Of a stretch of 64,000 nucleotides of DNA, positions 50,928 to 61,228 are shown one piece after another. Each line of letters starts with the position of its first letter. The first letter of the stretch is position 1. Source of the DNA: Podocnemis expansa (Eukaryota; Chordata; Testudines; Podocnemididae); the NCBI GenBank assembly GCA_007922195.1, contig ML681963.1, positions 133,555,764-133,619,763 on the forward strand. The letters run 5' to 3'. The position numbers and the translations under genes were made by a program. The notes under the pieces are model-generated. The model was not told where the DNA came from. It worked only from the letters and a program-made list of their open reading frames with translations, and made no database searches.

Positions 50928-51472
50928 GGGTATGTCTAAACTGGGAGGTTCTTTTAAGCTGACTTAACAAGGTTGACTTGAAGTCGACCATGTTAAGTTG
51001 ACTTAAGGGTATGTCTACACTGGAGACGGTATAGACATACCCCAGGAATGTTACTGGTCCTGAACCCAGGCCCAATCCGGCTCAGGGGTCTTGATCTGAC
51101 TCTGGGGCCATGATCCAGCTTCTGCCACCACCAGCAAGTGGTTTGGAGCAGGATCCAGCTTGCCAGTGGTGGCAGGAGCCGGCTCGGAGCCACCTACCAT
51201 TTGCGGAAACTTGCTTGGGGCTGGATCAGGCTTGGAGCCACCTGCCTGTGGCAGCGGGGGCTGGATTGGTCCCTCAGGGCCAGATTGGGAGCTGGGGCCT
51301 GAACTCTCAAACCCAGCAAGAAGGGTGTGTCTCAGAGCCTGGGCTGTAGCCTGAGTGGGAACATCCCCAATATTATGTTTAGCCCTGTAGTTTGAGCCTG
51401 ACTCAGTTGGCTCAGACTCACTGCTTGACGGGGTTGGCAGGAATAGGAGCAGTACTGCAGTGTACACGTAAC
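50928..51472. mobile_element. composite of small Harbinger-type MITE ends and a GC-rich body
   Basis: GGGTATGTCTAAACTGGGAG at 50928 starts TTAAGTYRACTTAA-type sequence like the element at 48588. A second terminus, GGGTATGTCTACACTGGAG, starts at 51007 and is followed almost at once by an opposing end GGTATAGACATACCCC (to 51044). GC-rich sequence then runs to a decayed right end GCAGTGTACACGTAAC near 51472. Probably two or more nested insertions; exact boundaries and target duplications are unclear. The 138-codon minus-strand frame is low-complexity proline/serine sequence. Confidence 0.55.
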
Positions 51473-53461
51473 TTACAAGTGCCAGTTTGTGGCTAAAGGA
51501 TTACGCTAAACCACATAAGACACTCTGAGAATGTCCACACGGTGAGCTAGTGGGGAACAGTGATTCCACAATCACAGTTTTGGGCTATTTCCTCTTGTAG
51601 AGAAGCCTTTAGCCTCTTTTGAAAATCATAATCTAAATGTAACGTTTTCCCTTAAACCATTTAGTGCATACCATGTGGCAAATCTATTTTCCTCTGCCTT
51701 TTTTCCAAAACATTTTGCAAACAATAAATAGACCTCACAATACCTAGGTGAATAAATTGAAGCACGGACTTTTAAATAGTCTTGCCCCTGGCAGTCTCTC
51801 CCAGGAGTAAAACTAAAGAATCCTGACTGATAAATCTGTGTCCTAAACATTAGAGTACAATTTGTCTTTATAAGAAAGCAGTGTTTCCTGAAGGAGCACT
51901 ACATATGTTGATATTCCTTTATGTCACTGAATTACTGAGTGCTCATGATGTATTGAATAATGAAGTTAATCACTGTTGATAATGGACAGCTAAGCCGCAA
52001 GATGTGTCCTGGGGTGGTCTTCATTTTTCACAGGGTACTTTACTGGAAACAAAAAAAAACATCTTTTTAAAATGATTTTCTACAGTAAAGCCAAGATCAC
52101 CTCTTATTTAGTTTACAAATATTTTTCTTATGTGGTTGCACAGCCCTCAGTTCTGCTCAGGGGAAAAGCCCTGTGCTGAAAAGTAAAGAATCCCAGTTGT
52201 TCACATAATGAAAGCGGCGTGCTCCACACTTTGTTTCTGAGTAATTTCTGTAGCAAACTCATGTGAGCTGTGTGTCATGCTTATATTAATCAAGTTCAAA
52301 GTTTGAAATTGACTCACTTGTTTTTCATGGTGACAGGCTAAGGAAAAGGGTTTTTTTGACTTGATTCAAGCTGCTGCGAGGAAGTGAAAAGGATGATTTA
52401 AAAACCACAAGCACTAGGTTGAAAGATTACAGATACTGAATAAAAACTGTCCACAGTAAATTGTTGATTGGAGTATCTGTATTAGATGATGTTTGTAGTC
52501 TCTACATGTAGAGCGATGGAAAACACAGATTATGGCAGTGAAAGTAGAACAACAATGGAGTCTGATTCTTTGTTTCCACTTTTCAAAGGCTTTTTTTCTT
52601 TTTTGATAAGGCCCAGGAAATTGTTAGCGACATGCTGGTGGGAACCTATGGAAAAGAATACACACTATATCAATGGCGCAGTTCTTACCCCCAGAGCTGT
52701 GTTGGTGGGTGTGGGAATAGCGTGCTTTCAGTGTGTGCTGTTGCAATGAGATAGTATTGAGAAACCAGGGCAGCAAACAGTACAGATTCAGTCTAGGGAA
52801 CTAGGGGCTTTATTCAGCAGTAATGTGTGTAAGGACAGACAATGTAGCACTACATTTGGTTTAACAACAAAGAACTGTAAAAGGATTTGATAGTAACGGA
52901 TTGGCAAAAATGCTGAATATGTCTGCAGTACAATAAGGATCTTTTAAAAAGGGTTTTAAAATGATATACTTATGACCTAAAAAGAAGGTATTTGAAATTA
53001 TTCATTATCTCTAATAGATATCATTATTTTACAGTGTGTTCATTTAACACAGGAGGAGCACTGTTTAATAAAGGCTTCAGGAAGTATGTAATATGCCACA
53101 ATAATCTGAGAATAAGATGCAAGCACCTGTGGAAAAGCAGAATTAATAATCAGTTAAATGTTAATAAGAGTAATATTGTCATTTTTGAGATTTCCTGCTG
53201 AAAGGGCTATAAAAAGCTAGGCATTTTTATTATTTATTTAAGTAAGTAAGTAAGTAACAGGAAAGTACACAGTTCTTATGAGCACAAGGACCTGCTGATG
53301 TAGAAGTCAAAGGAGAGCCTATATCAGTAAGTTAGCCCAATAAGGCCCTCAAAATTATTTCCTATATACTGGTTTGGAACATAAATTACTACAGTTTATA
53401 TCGCTCAAGCAGCAACATACTTTAGCACATCAGTGATGTTGCTCACATGCTTGAAGTTAAA
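51473..53461. other. no gene recognised
   Basis: AT-rich, mostly unique-looking. The 87-codon plus-strand frame at 52486-52749 is unrecognised. (TAAG)n at 53239-53256. Confidence 0.5.
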
Positions 53462-53473
53462 CACATTCTTAAA

Positions 53474-53664
53474 AGGGTAGTTGTGTTAGTCTAGCTCATC
53501 AAAACAAACGAGGAGTCTGGTGGCACTTTTTAAAAACTAACAAACGTATTTATCATGTGAGCTTTTGTGGGAAAAAAATCCCACTTTGACTTTCTTCCAC
53601 AAAAGCACATGCAATAAATAAATGTGTTAGTCTTTAAAAGTGCCACCAGACTCCTTGTTTTATT
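53474..53664. mobile_element. Penelope-like inverted dimer with 12-bp target duplication
   Basis: The left arm is antisense (GTGTTAGTCTAGCTCATCAA, GAGGAGTCTGGTGGCACTTTT, TGAGCTTTTGTGGGAAAAAA) and the right arm sense (CCACAAAAGCACATGCAATAAA, GTTAGTCTTTAAAAGTGCCACC). The flanks are perfect 12-bp direct repeats CACATTCTTAAA at 53462-53473 and 53665-53676. Confidence 0.87.
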
Positions 53665-53676
53665 CACATTCTTAAA

Positions 53677-55689
53677 CACATTGCTGAATTCGGGCCTCTG
53701 TCAGCTAGGAGCAGCTAACTAGTATTGATATGCGAGAGGAAGAAGCTAAGAAGCAGAAAAGAAGACAAGATGGAGATGGCACAGATGCCTTTTATACCTT
53801 TTGCCCTATGGCTTGTCCCAAAGCACTGTCTCACAGCACTTGAGCAGGAAAAGCACTTGGAGTTCCCTGTGCAAAGGCATATCCCCAAATATTTTGCTGA
53901 CTCATAGGTATAGCCCCATCCTCTCTACCAGGGCTATTATATAGCTGATTTTCCTTGAAGGACCACCAAGCAGGCTGGATAATCTTGATGGTAATCTGCT
54001 TGGGATTGTTATCCAGTAGCACAGCACAAGTTTTAGATACAGATATATCACTCATATGCATAACTTAAAATACCAAGATGATACATATAGATATTTTTAT
54101 CATACTTAGCAACTTGATTTTTCCAGTGATATCTTATATGGAATATTTTTAAAGATTTATTCTAATTTAGTCTTATTGGTAGTAAGAATATTATAAATGA
54201 TCACTTGTATTTCATACAATGTCACTGCTACACCTTCTCTATACTTTTCAATTAATATTGTAGAAAGTGCTAACTGCATTGTAAATCTGTAGACAAGGCA
54301 TTATATACAACTTATGTTCCAAAATAATATGGCATTGTTCTGATCCTAGGATAACTTTTAGTGACTTTCCACCAATCTGGCAGAAACTTTAACATTGCAT
54401 CATTTGATTGATAAGATGCATTAAAGCAAGAAATAGAAATAAAGAGAAAACCCCCACATTTCTGCCCCCTGACTTTTGGAAAACAGAATGAAAAAATTGA
54501 AAAGGCATATGAATATAATAAAATTGTCCTGCCTCTAATTGCAAACCCAAATGAAAAAAAAGGAATATTAACTTTACCATGTTGTATCTCACATGTGTTC
54601 ATGAAACACATCTCATAAAGACATTCAAATAATTCCCAATGAGTAGACAAGCTATATCATGTACATACCTCATAATTTTCTAGTGTTCTGCGAGACATTT
54701 TCTCTTCATCTTCATGTGCTGGACAGATTAAATAAAACTCATGGGAAAATATTATTGTGTGTTTTATTTTGTTCTGTTGTGGTTCTCTTTTCCTAGGCAA
54801 GAGTTAGGACAAGTAGAACCCTTTTTGTAGTATTTTTTCAACTACTTCAGTTTAATATTTTTATTTTTTTAAAGTAGATACACTTCAAAGATAATACAAA
54901 ATTGAAATTATGAATATCCCTGCTTTGTAGTGAGTACACTACAAGCTTCTTAAATAATTAAATTATGTGAGTTTGGAAAACGGAGTGTAATTAGTCATTA
55001 AGGAGAAAACTCTATTGCTGTGCAGGGTTGATACACTCCATGACGAATATTTTTAAGCTTCACAGCATTTGGGGTAATTTCTAATGCTGATGTCGTTAAA
55101 ATCAATGGTTGTGAACCTTGTAATATAAGCACTAACTTGTTAATAAGTTATTCTAACATGTCAAATATTTAATTTCATTGCAATAAATTAAAGTAATTGT
55201 TGAATACTATATTTCAGTTTCTTGCTCTATATTCAATCAGAAGTTAGCTATAAGGTTAGGACAACAAAATACCTTTCAGATTAATATTAAGGTCGTGACA
55301 TTAATGAAAATAAAGACTTTCTGTACTGATGGAACTGGTTGGCTCATGGGATTGGCAACAGGATACACAACCCCATTACTTTTTAGCGAGTGATTCAAAT
55401 TCAAACCAAGACATTATTGACTGAAAGCTGTCATCATCTAATGACCATCTAGTTATAGAAACGAAAGAGCCAAACTCCACCCAATTCCTGGAAGGCTGAT
55501 TACACATCTCAAAAGTGACTTGCCCACATAACACTAACAATCCTATAACTTCTTAGATCTCTCAGCACAGCGGCCACAGACTTACTGGAGTTACCTAAAC
55601 TACACAATCCTCTTATTCCAGTTGTCAATAGAGATCATTCAGCCCTTTGTCTACTGCCCCATGCTACTCATCCAACCCTAAGTAAATCA
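53677..55689. other. no gene recognised
   Basis: AT-rich, with minus-strand frames of 76 and 112 codons at 53831-54061 and 54312-54650 that I cannot assign. No repeat termini seen. Confidence 0.5.
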
Positions 55690-56417
55690 AAAGTGACTGC
55701 AGGACCCTGGGAGTAAGGGTGAAGGAGTGGGGGTACAGGTTGTGTTTTCTTCAATCTTTCCAGTCAATGGGAGGGGCTCAGACAGAAACAGGTGCATCCT
55801 GGAAATGAATTCCCCCCCGCGCAAGGATGGTGTCATCAGGAGGGCTTTGGCTTTCTTGACCAAAGGATGTTGTTCTGGGAAGCAGAGATGGGAGACCCAC
55901 CCACCAAAGATGGGGAAGAACATATTTGGATATAGGCTGCCTAGCCTAGTGAGGAGGACTTTAACTGGGCTTGATGAGGAAGGAGAGAAAAGCCCACAGA
56001 TAAGTCAAAAACACAGAGATCTGATAGAAGAGTTGGAATGTGGGGGAAGCATGGGTTATAGCAGGGACAAGGAAGAGACAAGAAAAAACATACAAGAGAA
56101 ATCAAATCCATATTTCAGATGTCAGTATACTAATGAGAAAGTATAATGAATAAGCATGAAGAATTAGAAATTCTAGCTAATAAACACAACTATGACATAG
56201 CTGGCATCAAAAAGAGTTGGTGGGGTACTACATATGACTGGAATGTTACTGAAGAATGGTGTAGCTAGCTGAAGAAGAACAGGAAGTGGGAAAAAGGGAG
56301 GAAGTGTAGTCTTATATATCAAAAAAGTACATGCAAATAGGGAAGAACTGGTTGAGAATGTGAAGTGGAAGGCATTTTGGTGAAAGTGACCATGAAATGA
56401 TAGATTTGATTCTAAGG

Positions 56418-56804
56418 CAGCGGTTCTCAATTGCTGTGTTGTATCACCAGCTAGCAGCCTGCCACCAAAAGCCCCTCCTGCATGCCTCTGAAAGAGCTGT
56501 GGTGGCAGACTGCTTTCCCTTTAAAAGTTGCCACTGAAATAGAGCACTGTGGTAGCCAAGAAGCACAGCCCCCAAAAGTGCCCTAGGTGGCCACTTTTGT
56601 GCCTCTGCAGCCTCCCACCACCGAAATTTCCTCTGCAGGCAGTTTTCCTTCATCAGTGAAGGACACTTCAGTTTTACCCACTGCCATAATTGCTGTCTGC
56701 TGGGGTAACTTTGGTGGCAGGAGGAGCCTTGGTTTATCACACATTGTTGGGGGGGGGGAAGGCTTTCAACCATGTTGCAACACTAAGGAGGTTGGGAATC
56801 TCTG
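56418..56804. mobile_element. hAT MITE inside CR1
   Basis: The left end CAGCGGTTCTCAATTGCTG and right end AAGGAGGTTGGGAATCTCTG (CAGAGATTCCCAACC on the other strand) are terminal inverted repeats. The flanks TTCTAAGG (56410-56417) and TTCTAAAG (56805-56812) are an 8-bp duplication with one change. It interrupts the CR1 endonuclease remnant directly after SDHEMIDLIL. No transposase; the 109-codon minus frame is not recognised. Confidence 0.9.
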
Positions 56805-57639
56805 TTCTAAAGAAAAATAGTGGAGAAAACATCAAAATAAATAGAATGGATTCCAAGAAGGATGCCTTTAGCAAACTCAGGAAGTTGGCAGGTAAAATCC
56901 CATGAGATCTTAGGGAGAGAACAGTTCAAGAGAGTTGGCAGTTATTCAAAGAGACATTATGAAGGGCACAGGAGCGAAGTACTCATTACATAGAAAAGAC
57001 AGAAAGTATATAAGAGACCACTCTGGCTTAACCAAGAGAGCTTCAGTTATCTGAAACTCAGTAATGAGTTCTATGATATATGGAAACTAAATCAAATTAC
57101 AAAGGATGACTACAAACAAATAACATTAGGATGTAAGGACAAAATTAGAAAGGCCAAGGCACAAAAGAAGATTAAACTAGCTAGAGACATAAAGGGTAAC
57201 AAGAAACATTCTACAAATGCATTGGAAATCAGAGAAAAAACAAGAACAAGGTAGGCCTGTTATTGAATGATAGGAGACAACAATAACAGAAAATGTGAAG
57301 ATGGCAGGAAAATGCTAAAAATGACTTTTTTTGTTTCTGTTTTTGCCAAAAAATTTAGTAGCGGTTGAAAAGCCAACACAGAGAGTTCCAATGAGAATGG
57401 CATAGGATCAGAGGTTAAAATAGGGAAAGAGCGAGTTAAAAATTACTGACAAGTTAGATACTTTCAAATAATCAGGGCTTGATGAAATACTTCCAGGAAT
57501 ATTCAAGGAGCTGACTGCATAGATATCTGTGCAATTACTAATTATCTTCAAAAAGTCATGAAAGACTGTAGAGAGATTCCAGAGGACTAGAAAAGGGAAA
57601 ATAGGGTGCCAATCTATAAAACGGGAAGTAAGAACACCC

Positions 57640-57788
57640 TGGAGAATTACAGTCCAGTCACCTTAACTTCAGTACTCAGAAAGATAATGGAGAAAATAAT
57701 CAATCAATCTTCAAACACCTAGAACACAATAAGAGAAATACCAGTGAGCATGGATTTATCAAAAACACATCATGTCAAGCCAAACTAA
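57640..57788 (+). pseudogene. CR1 reverse transcriptase N-terminal fragment
   Basis: In frame, 57640-57700 reads NYSPVTLTSVLRKIMEKI, the CR1 motif usually written NYRPVSLTSVxGKxMEKI (reverse transcriptase block 1 region). It is followed by EHGFIKNTSCQAKL just before the Harbinger insertion at 57789. The reading frame resumes at 61229 with IAFFDRITS, so the insertion split this domain. Stops elsewhere show the LINE was already decaying. Confidence 0.75.
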
Positions 57789-58035
57789 GGCTATGTCCAC
57801 ACACAGGGGGGTGTTTCGAAACAGGTTATTTTGAAACAAGTCATTTCAAAATAACACCCTTATTTCAAAACAACTTAATTCGAAATAACAAAAAAACATT
57901 TTGAAATAAGGGAAAAGCGGGAATCAAAATAGCATGTACACACTGTGGACTTGCTATTTCGCTTCAGGGGCAGGGCACCATGGGAGGTGTGGCAACATGG
58001 CCGCCTCCATGGGCCATGTCACCGGCCATGTTGGT

Positions 58036-58052
58036 AGCCAATCCTATAAAAG
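58036..58052 (+). promoter_or_regulatory. CCAAT and TATA box of the transposase
   Basis: GCCAATCC at about 58037-58044 is followed at once by TATAAAAG at 58045-58052, 54 bases before the likely start codon at 58106. The spacing of the two boxes is tighter than usual. A similar CCCATAAAAGGAGG word occurs at the matching place in the MITE at 62315-62788, so the promoter region was carried along in that derivative. Confidence 0.6.
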
Positions 58053-58105
58053 CTGGCCCTGACCTCACTTCCCTGTCCACTCTGGCTAGCAGGACTCTGC
58101 AAGCG

Positions 58106-59173
58106 ATGGACACTGCTCGGCTGCCCAGCCAGCGTTGTGCGACACAGAGACCCTCTGCCCACCTGCAGAGTGTCCTGCTGATGTGGGACACTCTGCTCGC
58201 AGACCCAGATGGTGCCCAGCCTGTGCCTGAGGCTGTCAGCCAGCTGGGCCACAGAGCAGAGGTACTGCCCCTGCCCCCCTCCATGCCTCGCCAGGTCTGG
58301 GCCCAGGAGACCAGCCCAGACTGGTGGGAGCGGGTAGTGCTCTGAACCTGGGGGGATGACCAGTGGAGGAGGAACTTCAGGATGACCAGGGCCAGCTTCA
58401 ACCTCCTGGTCACAGAACTCACCCCGCTTCTGCCCCGAAGGGACACCCCCCTGAGGCCTGCCATCCCTGCGGACAAAAGAGTGGCCATTGGCCTCTGGAA
58501 GATGGCCAATCCAGAGTTGCACAGGTCTGTGGTGCACCTCTTCGGCGTCGGGAGGTCCACCACCAGCAACATCCTCTTGGAGGTCACCAGGGCCATCAAC
58601 CGGGCCCTGCTGCGATGCCTGGTCACCCAAGGGGAGCTGCAGGACACCATTCCCGGCATGGTCACCCTTGGCTTCCCCAATTGTGCAGGGATCCTGGACA
58701 TGACACACATCCCCATGCGAGCTCCGGAGCACAGAGCCGCGAAGTACCACATTAGGAAGGGATACCATTCCATCATTCTGCAGGCCATTGGGGACCACCA
58801 CGGCCTGTTCCAAAACTGTTATGTGGGATGGCCAGGCACCTTCTTACCCCCACATAACATCAATGTTGGGGGAGTAGAGGTGCCCATCCTGATTGTGGCA
58901 GACGTGGCCTATCCCCTGTGCCCCTGGCTCATGCGGCCATATGCAGGGCCTCTTGATCCCGGGCAGCAGATCTTCAACCGCTGCCTGACCCGCTGCCGCC
59001 AGGTGGTCGAGCAGGCATTCGGCCGCCTCAAGGCTCACTGAAGGTGCCACCTTACGCACCTCCACCTCGCAGAGAGGACAATGCCGCAGGTGATCAGCGC
59101 GTGCGTGGCCCTGCACAACTACTGCGAGCAGTGGGGTGAGCCCATTGCACCTGCATGGGAAGCTCAGGCATGA
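58106..59173 (+). pseudogene. PIF/Harbinger DDE transposase, two in-frame TGA codons
   Basis: The reading frame is continuous from before 58106 to the TGA at 59171-59173 apart from TGA at 58343-58345 and 59039-59041. I chose ATG 58106 because it lies 54 bases after the TATA box; an earlier in-frame ATG is at 57980. Counting from ATG 58382, residues 33-70 (KRVAIGLWKMA ... GVGRSTTSNILLEV) form the helix-turn-helix. The catalytic triad is D106 (GILDMTHI), D174 (IVADVAYPLCPWLMRPY) and E210 (VVEQAFGRLK). The C-terminus continues past the second stop as VISACVALHNYCEQWGE, which is typical. Between VGWPG and TFLPPHNINVG roughly 20-25 residues of the usual HDARVF region are missing without a frame change. 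The enzyme family cuts and pastes the element at 3-bp targets together with a Myb-like partner. The first TGA fits CGA decay. Confidence 0.9.
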
Positions 59174-59379
59174 CTCCTTGCCAGGGACTACAAGGAACCC
59201 AGCCTGTGCCCACATGGGAGCAACCATCCCAGGGAGCCTTGACAGTGCGCGGTGCACTGATGACCACCTTTGCCCTGGAGGAACTCTGAGGGCCACGCCT
59301 GCCCTGCCCCACACCACCCTCTCACCCATTCACCTACAGCCAGCCCCCACCCATCCACCCGCACTGTGAACTACCCCCA

Positions 59380-59385
59380 AATAAA
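59380..59385 (+). terminator. polyA signal of the transposase
   Basis: AATAAA about 205 bases after the transposase stop, in CCCAAATAAAACC. It lies 33 bases from the opposing signal of the minus-strand gene. Confidence 0.65.
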
Positions 59386-59417
59386 ACCACTCAACACCAA
59401 GAATGCATTTCTAACTA

Positions 59418-59423
59418 TTTATT
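59418..59423 (-). terminator. polyA signal of the Myb-like partner gene
   Basis: TTTATT on the plus strand is AATAAA on the minus strand, about 285 bases beyond the stop codon at 59707-59709. This confirms tail-to-tail transcription units. Confidence 0.6.
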
Positions 59424-59497
59424 CAACAAAACAGGGGTTGCGGCAGGGAAGGGCTGGGGGGGGGGTTACGGGATGGGGAAATGTGGGGACAGTCTGG

Positions 59498-59557
59498 GGG
59501 AGGGGGCAGCAACTTGGAAGGGGGAGTTCGGGGAGGGGGCAGCAACTTGGAAGGGGG
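59498..59557. repeat. G-rich tandem duplication in the partner's 3' UTR
   Basis: The phrase GAGGGGGCAGCAACTTGG with surrounding G runs occurs twice, 33 bases apart (59498-59524 and 59531-59557). The dense G runs from 59457 to 59625 could form G-quadruplexes on the plus strand. Confidence 0.7.
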
Positions 59558-59706
59558 AAGGGAGTGGGAGAGTCCGGGTGGCAGGGGAGAAGTCAGGCAG
59601 GGCCTGTGGTGGGATCTGGGGGTGGTGGCATACCCCGCCCTTGCCCACGGCTGCCCTGAGTCCGGCATCACCTCTGGGGAGGGCCAGGCAGTGGAACCCC
59701 TGCAGG

Positions 59707-61167
59707 TCATAGAGGGGCCATCTGCTCCACCAGCTGGCGGACGCTGGTGGCGATGGCCTCAACCGCGAGTGGGAGGCGGTCACTCAGGTGCTCAATGGCC
59801 TGCGCCTGGCACTCGCTGGCCTGCACCTGGCACTTCAGGGCCGCAACCACCTGGTCGTCAACTGCTGCCGCCTGCTCCAGCAGACGGAGGGCTGCATCCT
59901 GCCGCCGGGCTTGCTCCTGTCTCCAGGCCAGTGTGGACACCTCCGTCTGCTCCCTGAGCTCCTCGAGGCTCTTGAGCAGCTCTACCTGCAACTGGGGGGG
60001 CCCTCCTCCTCCTCGGTGGCCTCGGGCTGCGGCGTTAGGCTGGTGACGGTGGCTGGCGAGCGGCTGGGCGACCTGCTGTAGGGAAGCTGAAAACACAGTT
60101 GGCCCCTGCCATCTGCTGGCCCTGTCTGTGTGCAGCCTGTCTGCAGCACACACCTCTGCCCTGATTGTCAGCAGGACCCAGGATCCCATGGGACATTGCC
60201 TTGGGATAGGGCTACCGGCTCCCAAAGCCTCAAAAGGAGGCTAGGAAAGTACCAAATGGAGGACATTGGAGGACACTGGGAGAAAATGTTGTATGTCTGT
60301 GATATTCTTTGGGGTTTAGGGGGCCATGGAACACTTGCCTGTACAAATCAGTATTCTATAGGCATTCCAGGATACTTCAACCCTTACAGTAAAAAGCCTG
60401 ACAAACTCCCATATCTTAAACTGCCTGCCAGATAGAGAATGTGCGGATAAACAGAAGAACAGGACAGTAAAAAGAGGGCCATGTTCTCCTTTTGCCCAAC
60501 ATCTGGGAACCGTACCCTGGAGGCACGCATGCTAGTGGTGCCCACAAGTGTGACCTGGACTCACCCATGCCTTGCTCTAGGGGGTCTCCCAAGGCCATTT
60601 GCCAGTGGCAAGGCCTGCATGCTCTCCACCCCACCCAAGATGTGGCTGCATCTTTGACACCCAGCCCCTGTTAACTACCCCCCAGACACACAGGGGCCTG
60701 TGACCCCAGTGCCACCTGTCTCTCTGGGACCCATGGCCAAGGGGGGGGCCTCTGCACCCGCCGACCCTGTGCCCTCCCTGCCCTGGTGCCTGGCCCTGTA
60801 CCCCCTTGCTGCCTGTGACCTGCTGGACAGGCCCAGCCCTGTGTGCCCCTGCGGGAGGGGAATACTTACCTATGGGGGCTCCAGAGGTCCAGCGAGACGT
60901 CCCGGGGTCCGTGTCAGAGACCCCAGGGGCCGGGATGGTATCGGGTCCCTGGTGCTCCGGACTGGTCTCTGCTGCTGGGCTGGGGAACAGCTCCAGGGTG
61001 CTGGGGGGTAGCCTCCGCCGCCGGTGGTGCTGCAGCAGAAAGTCCCCCGACAGAGACGTTGGAGCCTGTCCCCGCTGCCTCCGGGCCAGAGGAGGGGCTC
61101 TGCTGCACTCCTGTGTCCAACAGAACCCATTGTTTTGAAACGAGAGTACGTCGTGTGGACATGCCAT
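59707..61167 (-). pseudogene. two-exon Myb-like partner protein of Harbinger, N-terminus lost
   Basis: Exon 1 runs to 60870, where CCCCCATAG is followed by GTAAGTATT, a near-perfect donor. Exon 2 starts at 60086 after TGTGTTTTCAG and ends with TGA/TAG-type stop at 59707-59709. Exon 1 leaves one base (phase 1) and exon 2 supplies two, so the frame is kept: APIA joins to SLQQVAQPLASH. The C-terminal residues (QLQVELLKSLEELREQTEV ... RRQDAALRLLEQAAAVDDQ ... RLPLAVEAIATSVRQLVEQM) form long amphipathic helices, as in the tail of Myb/SANT-like Harbinger partners. These bind transposase and DNA. The exon 1 frame opens inside the right terminal repeat; no Myb/SANT tryptophan pattern is present, so the DNA-binding exon has been lost. 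Exon 1 residues are proline/serine-rich. Confidence 0.7.
60087..60869 (-). other. intron of the Myb-like partner
   Basis: GT-AG intron of 783 bases by the splice sites described for the partner gene. The segment 60240-60470 is less GC-rich than the rest of the element and may hold a secondary insertion, but I found no terminal repeats. The plus- and minus-strand frames inside the intron are low-complexity shadows. Confidence 0.55.
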
Positions 61168-61228
61168 TTCTTATTTCAAAACAATCTCTGTTGTTTCAAA
61201 AGAAGAAGCCTGTGTGGACATACCCCAA

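Larger units (their letters stand above)
57789..61225. mobile_element. PIF/Harbinger DNA transposon with two convergent genes
   Basis: The ends GGCTATGTCCACACACAGG and CTGTGTGGACATACCC are terminal inverted repeats. The flanks are TAA (57786-57788) and CAA (61226-61228), a 3-bp duplication with one change; setting the element aside rejoins the CR1 frame. The subterminal arms (57808-57960 and 61135-61210) contain TTTCGAAACA and AATTCGAAATAAC palindromes. The interior has a plus-strand DDE transposase (58106-59173) and a minus-strand two-exon partner (exon 2 at 60086-59707, exon 1 ending at 60870), each with its own polyA signal, tail to tail. About 3.4 kb. It is now defective because the transposase has stops and the partner lacks its DNA-binding exon. 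Confidence 0.93.

Noticed and set aside
51051..51467. 138-codon proline/serine-rich minus-strand frame
   Set aside because: Composition-driven frame inside a GC-rich repeat body between MITE termini; no domain and no gene structure.
57980..58345. Separate 121-codon gene upstream of the transposase
   Set aside because: It is in the same frame as the transposase and ends at a TGA that interrupts that frame, so it is the transposase N-terminus plus leader.
58019..58813. Long minus-strand frames (264 and 274 codons) opposite the transposase
   Set aside because: Antisense shadows of the GC-rich transposase coding sequence; residues show no family pattern.
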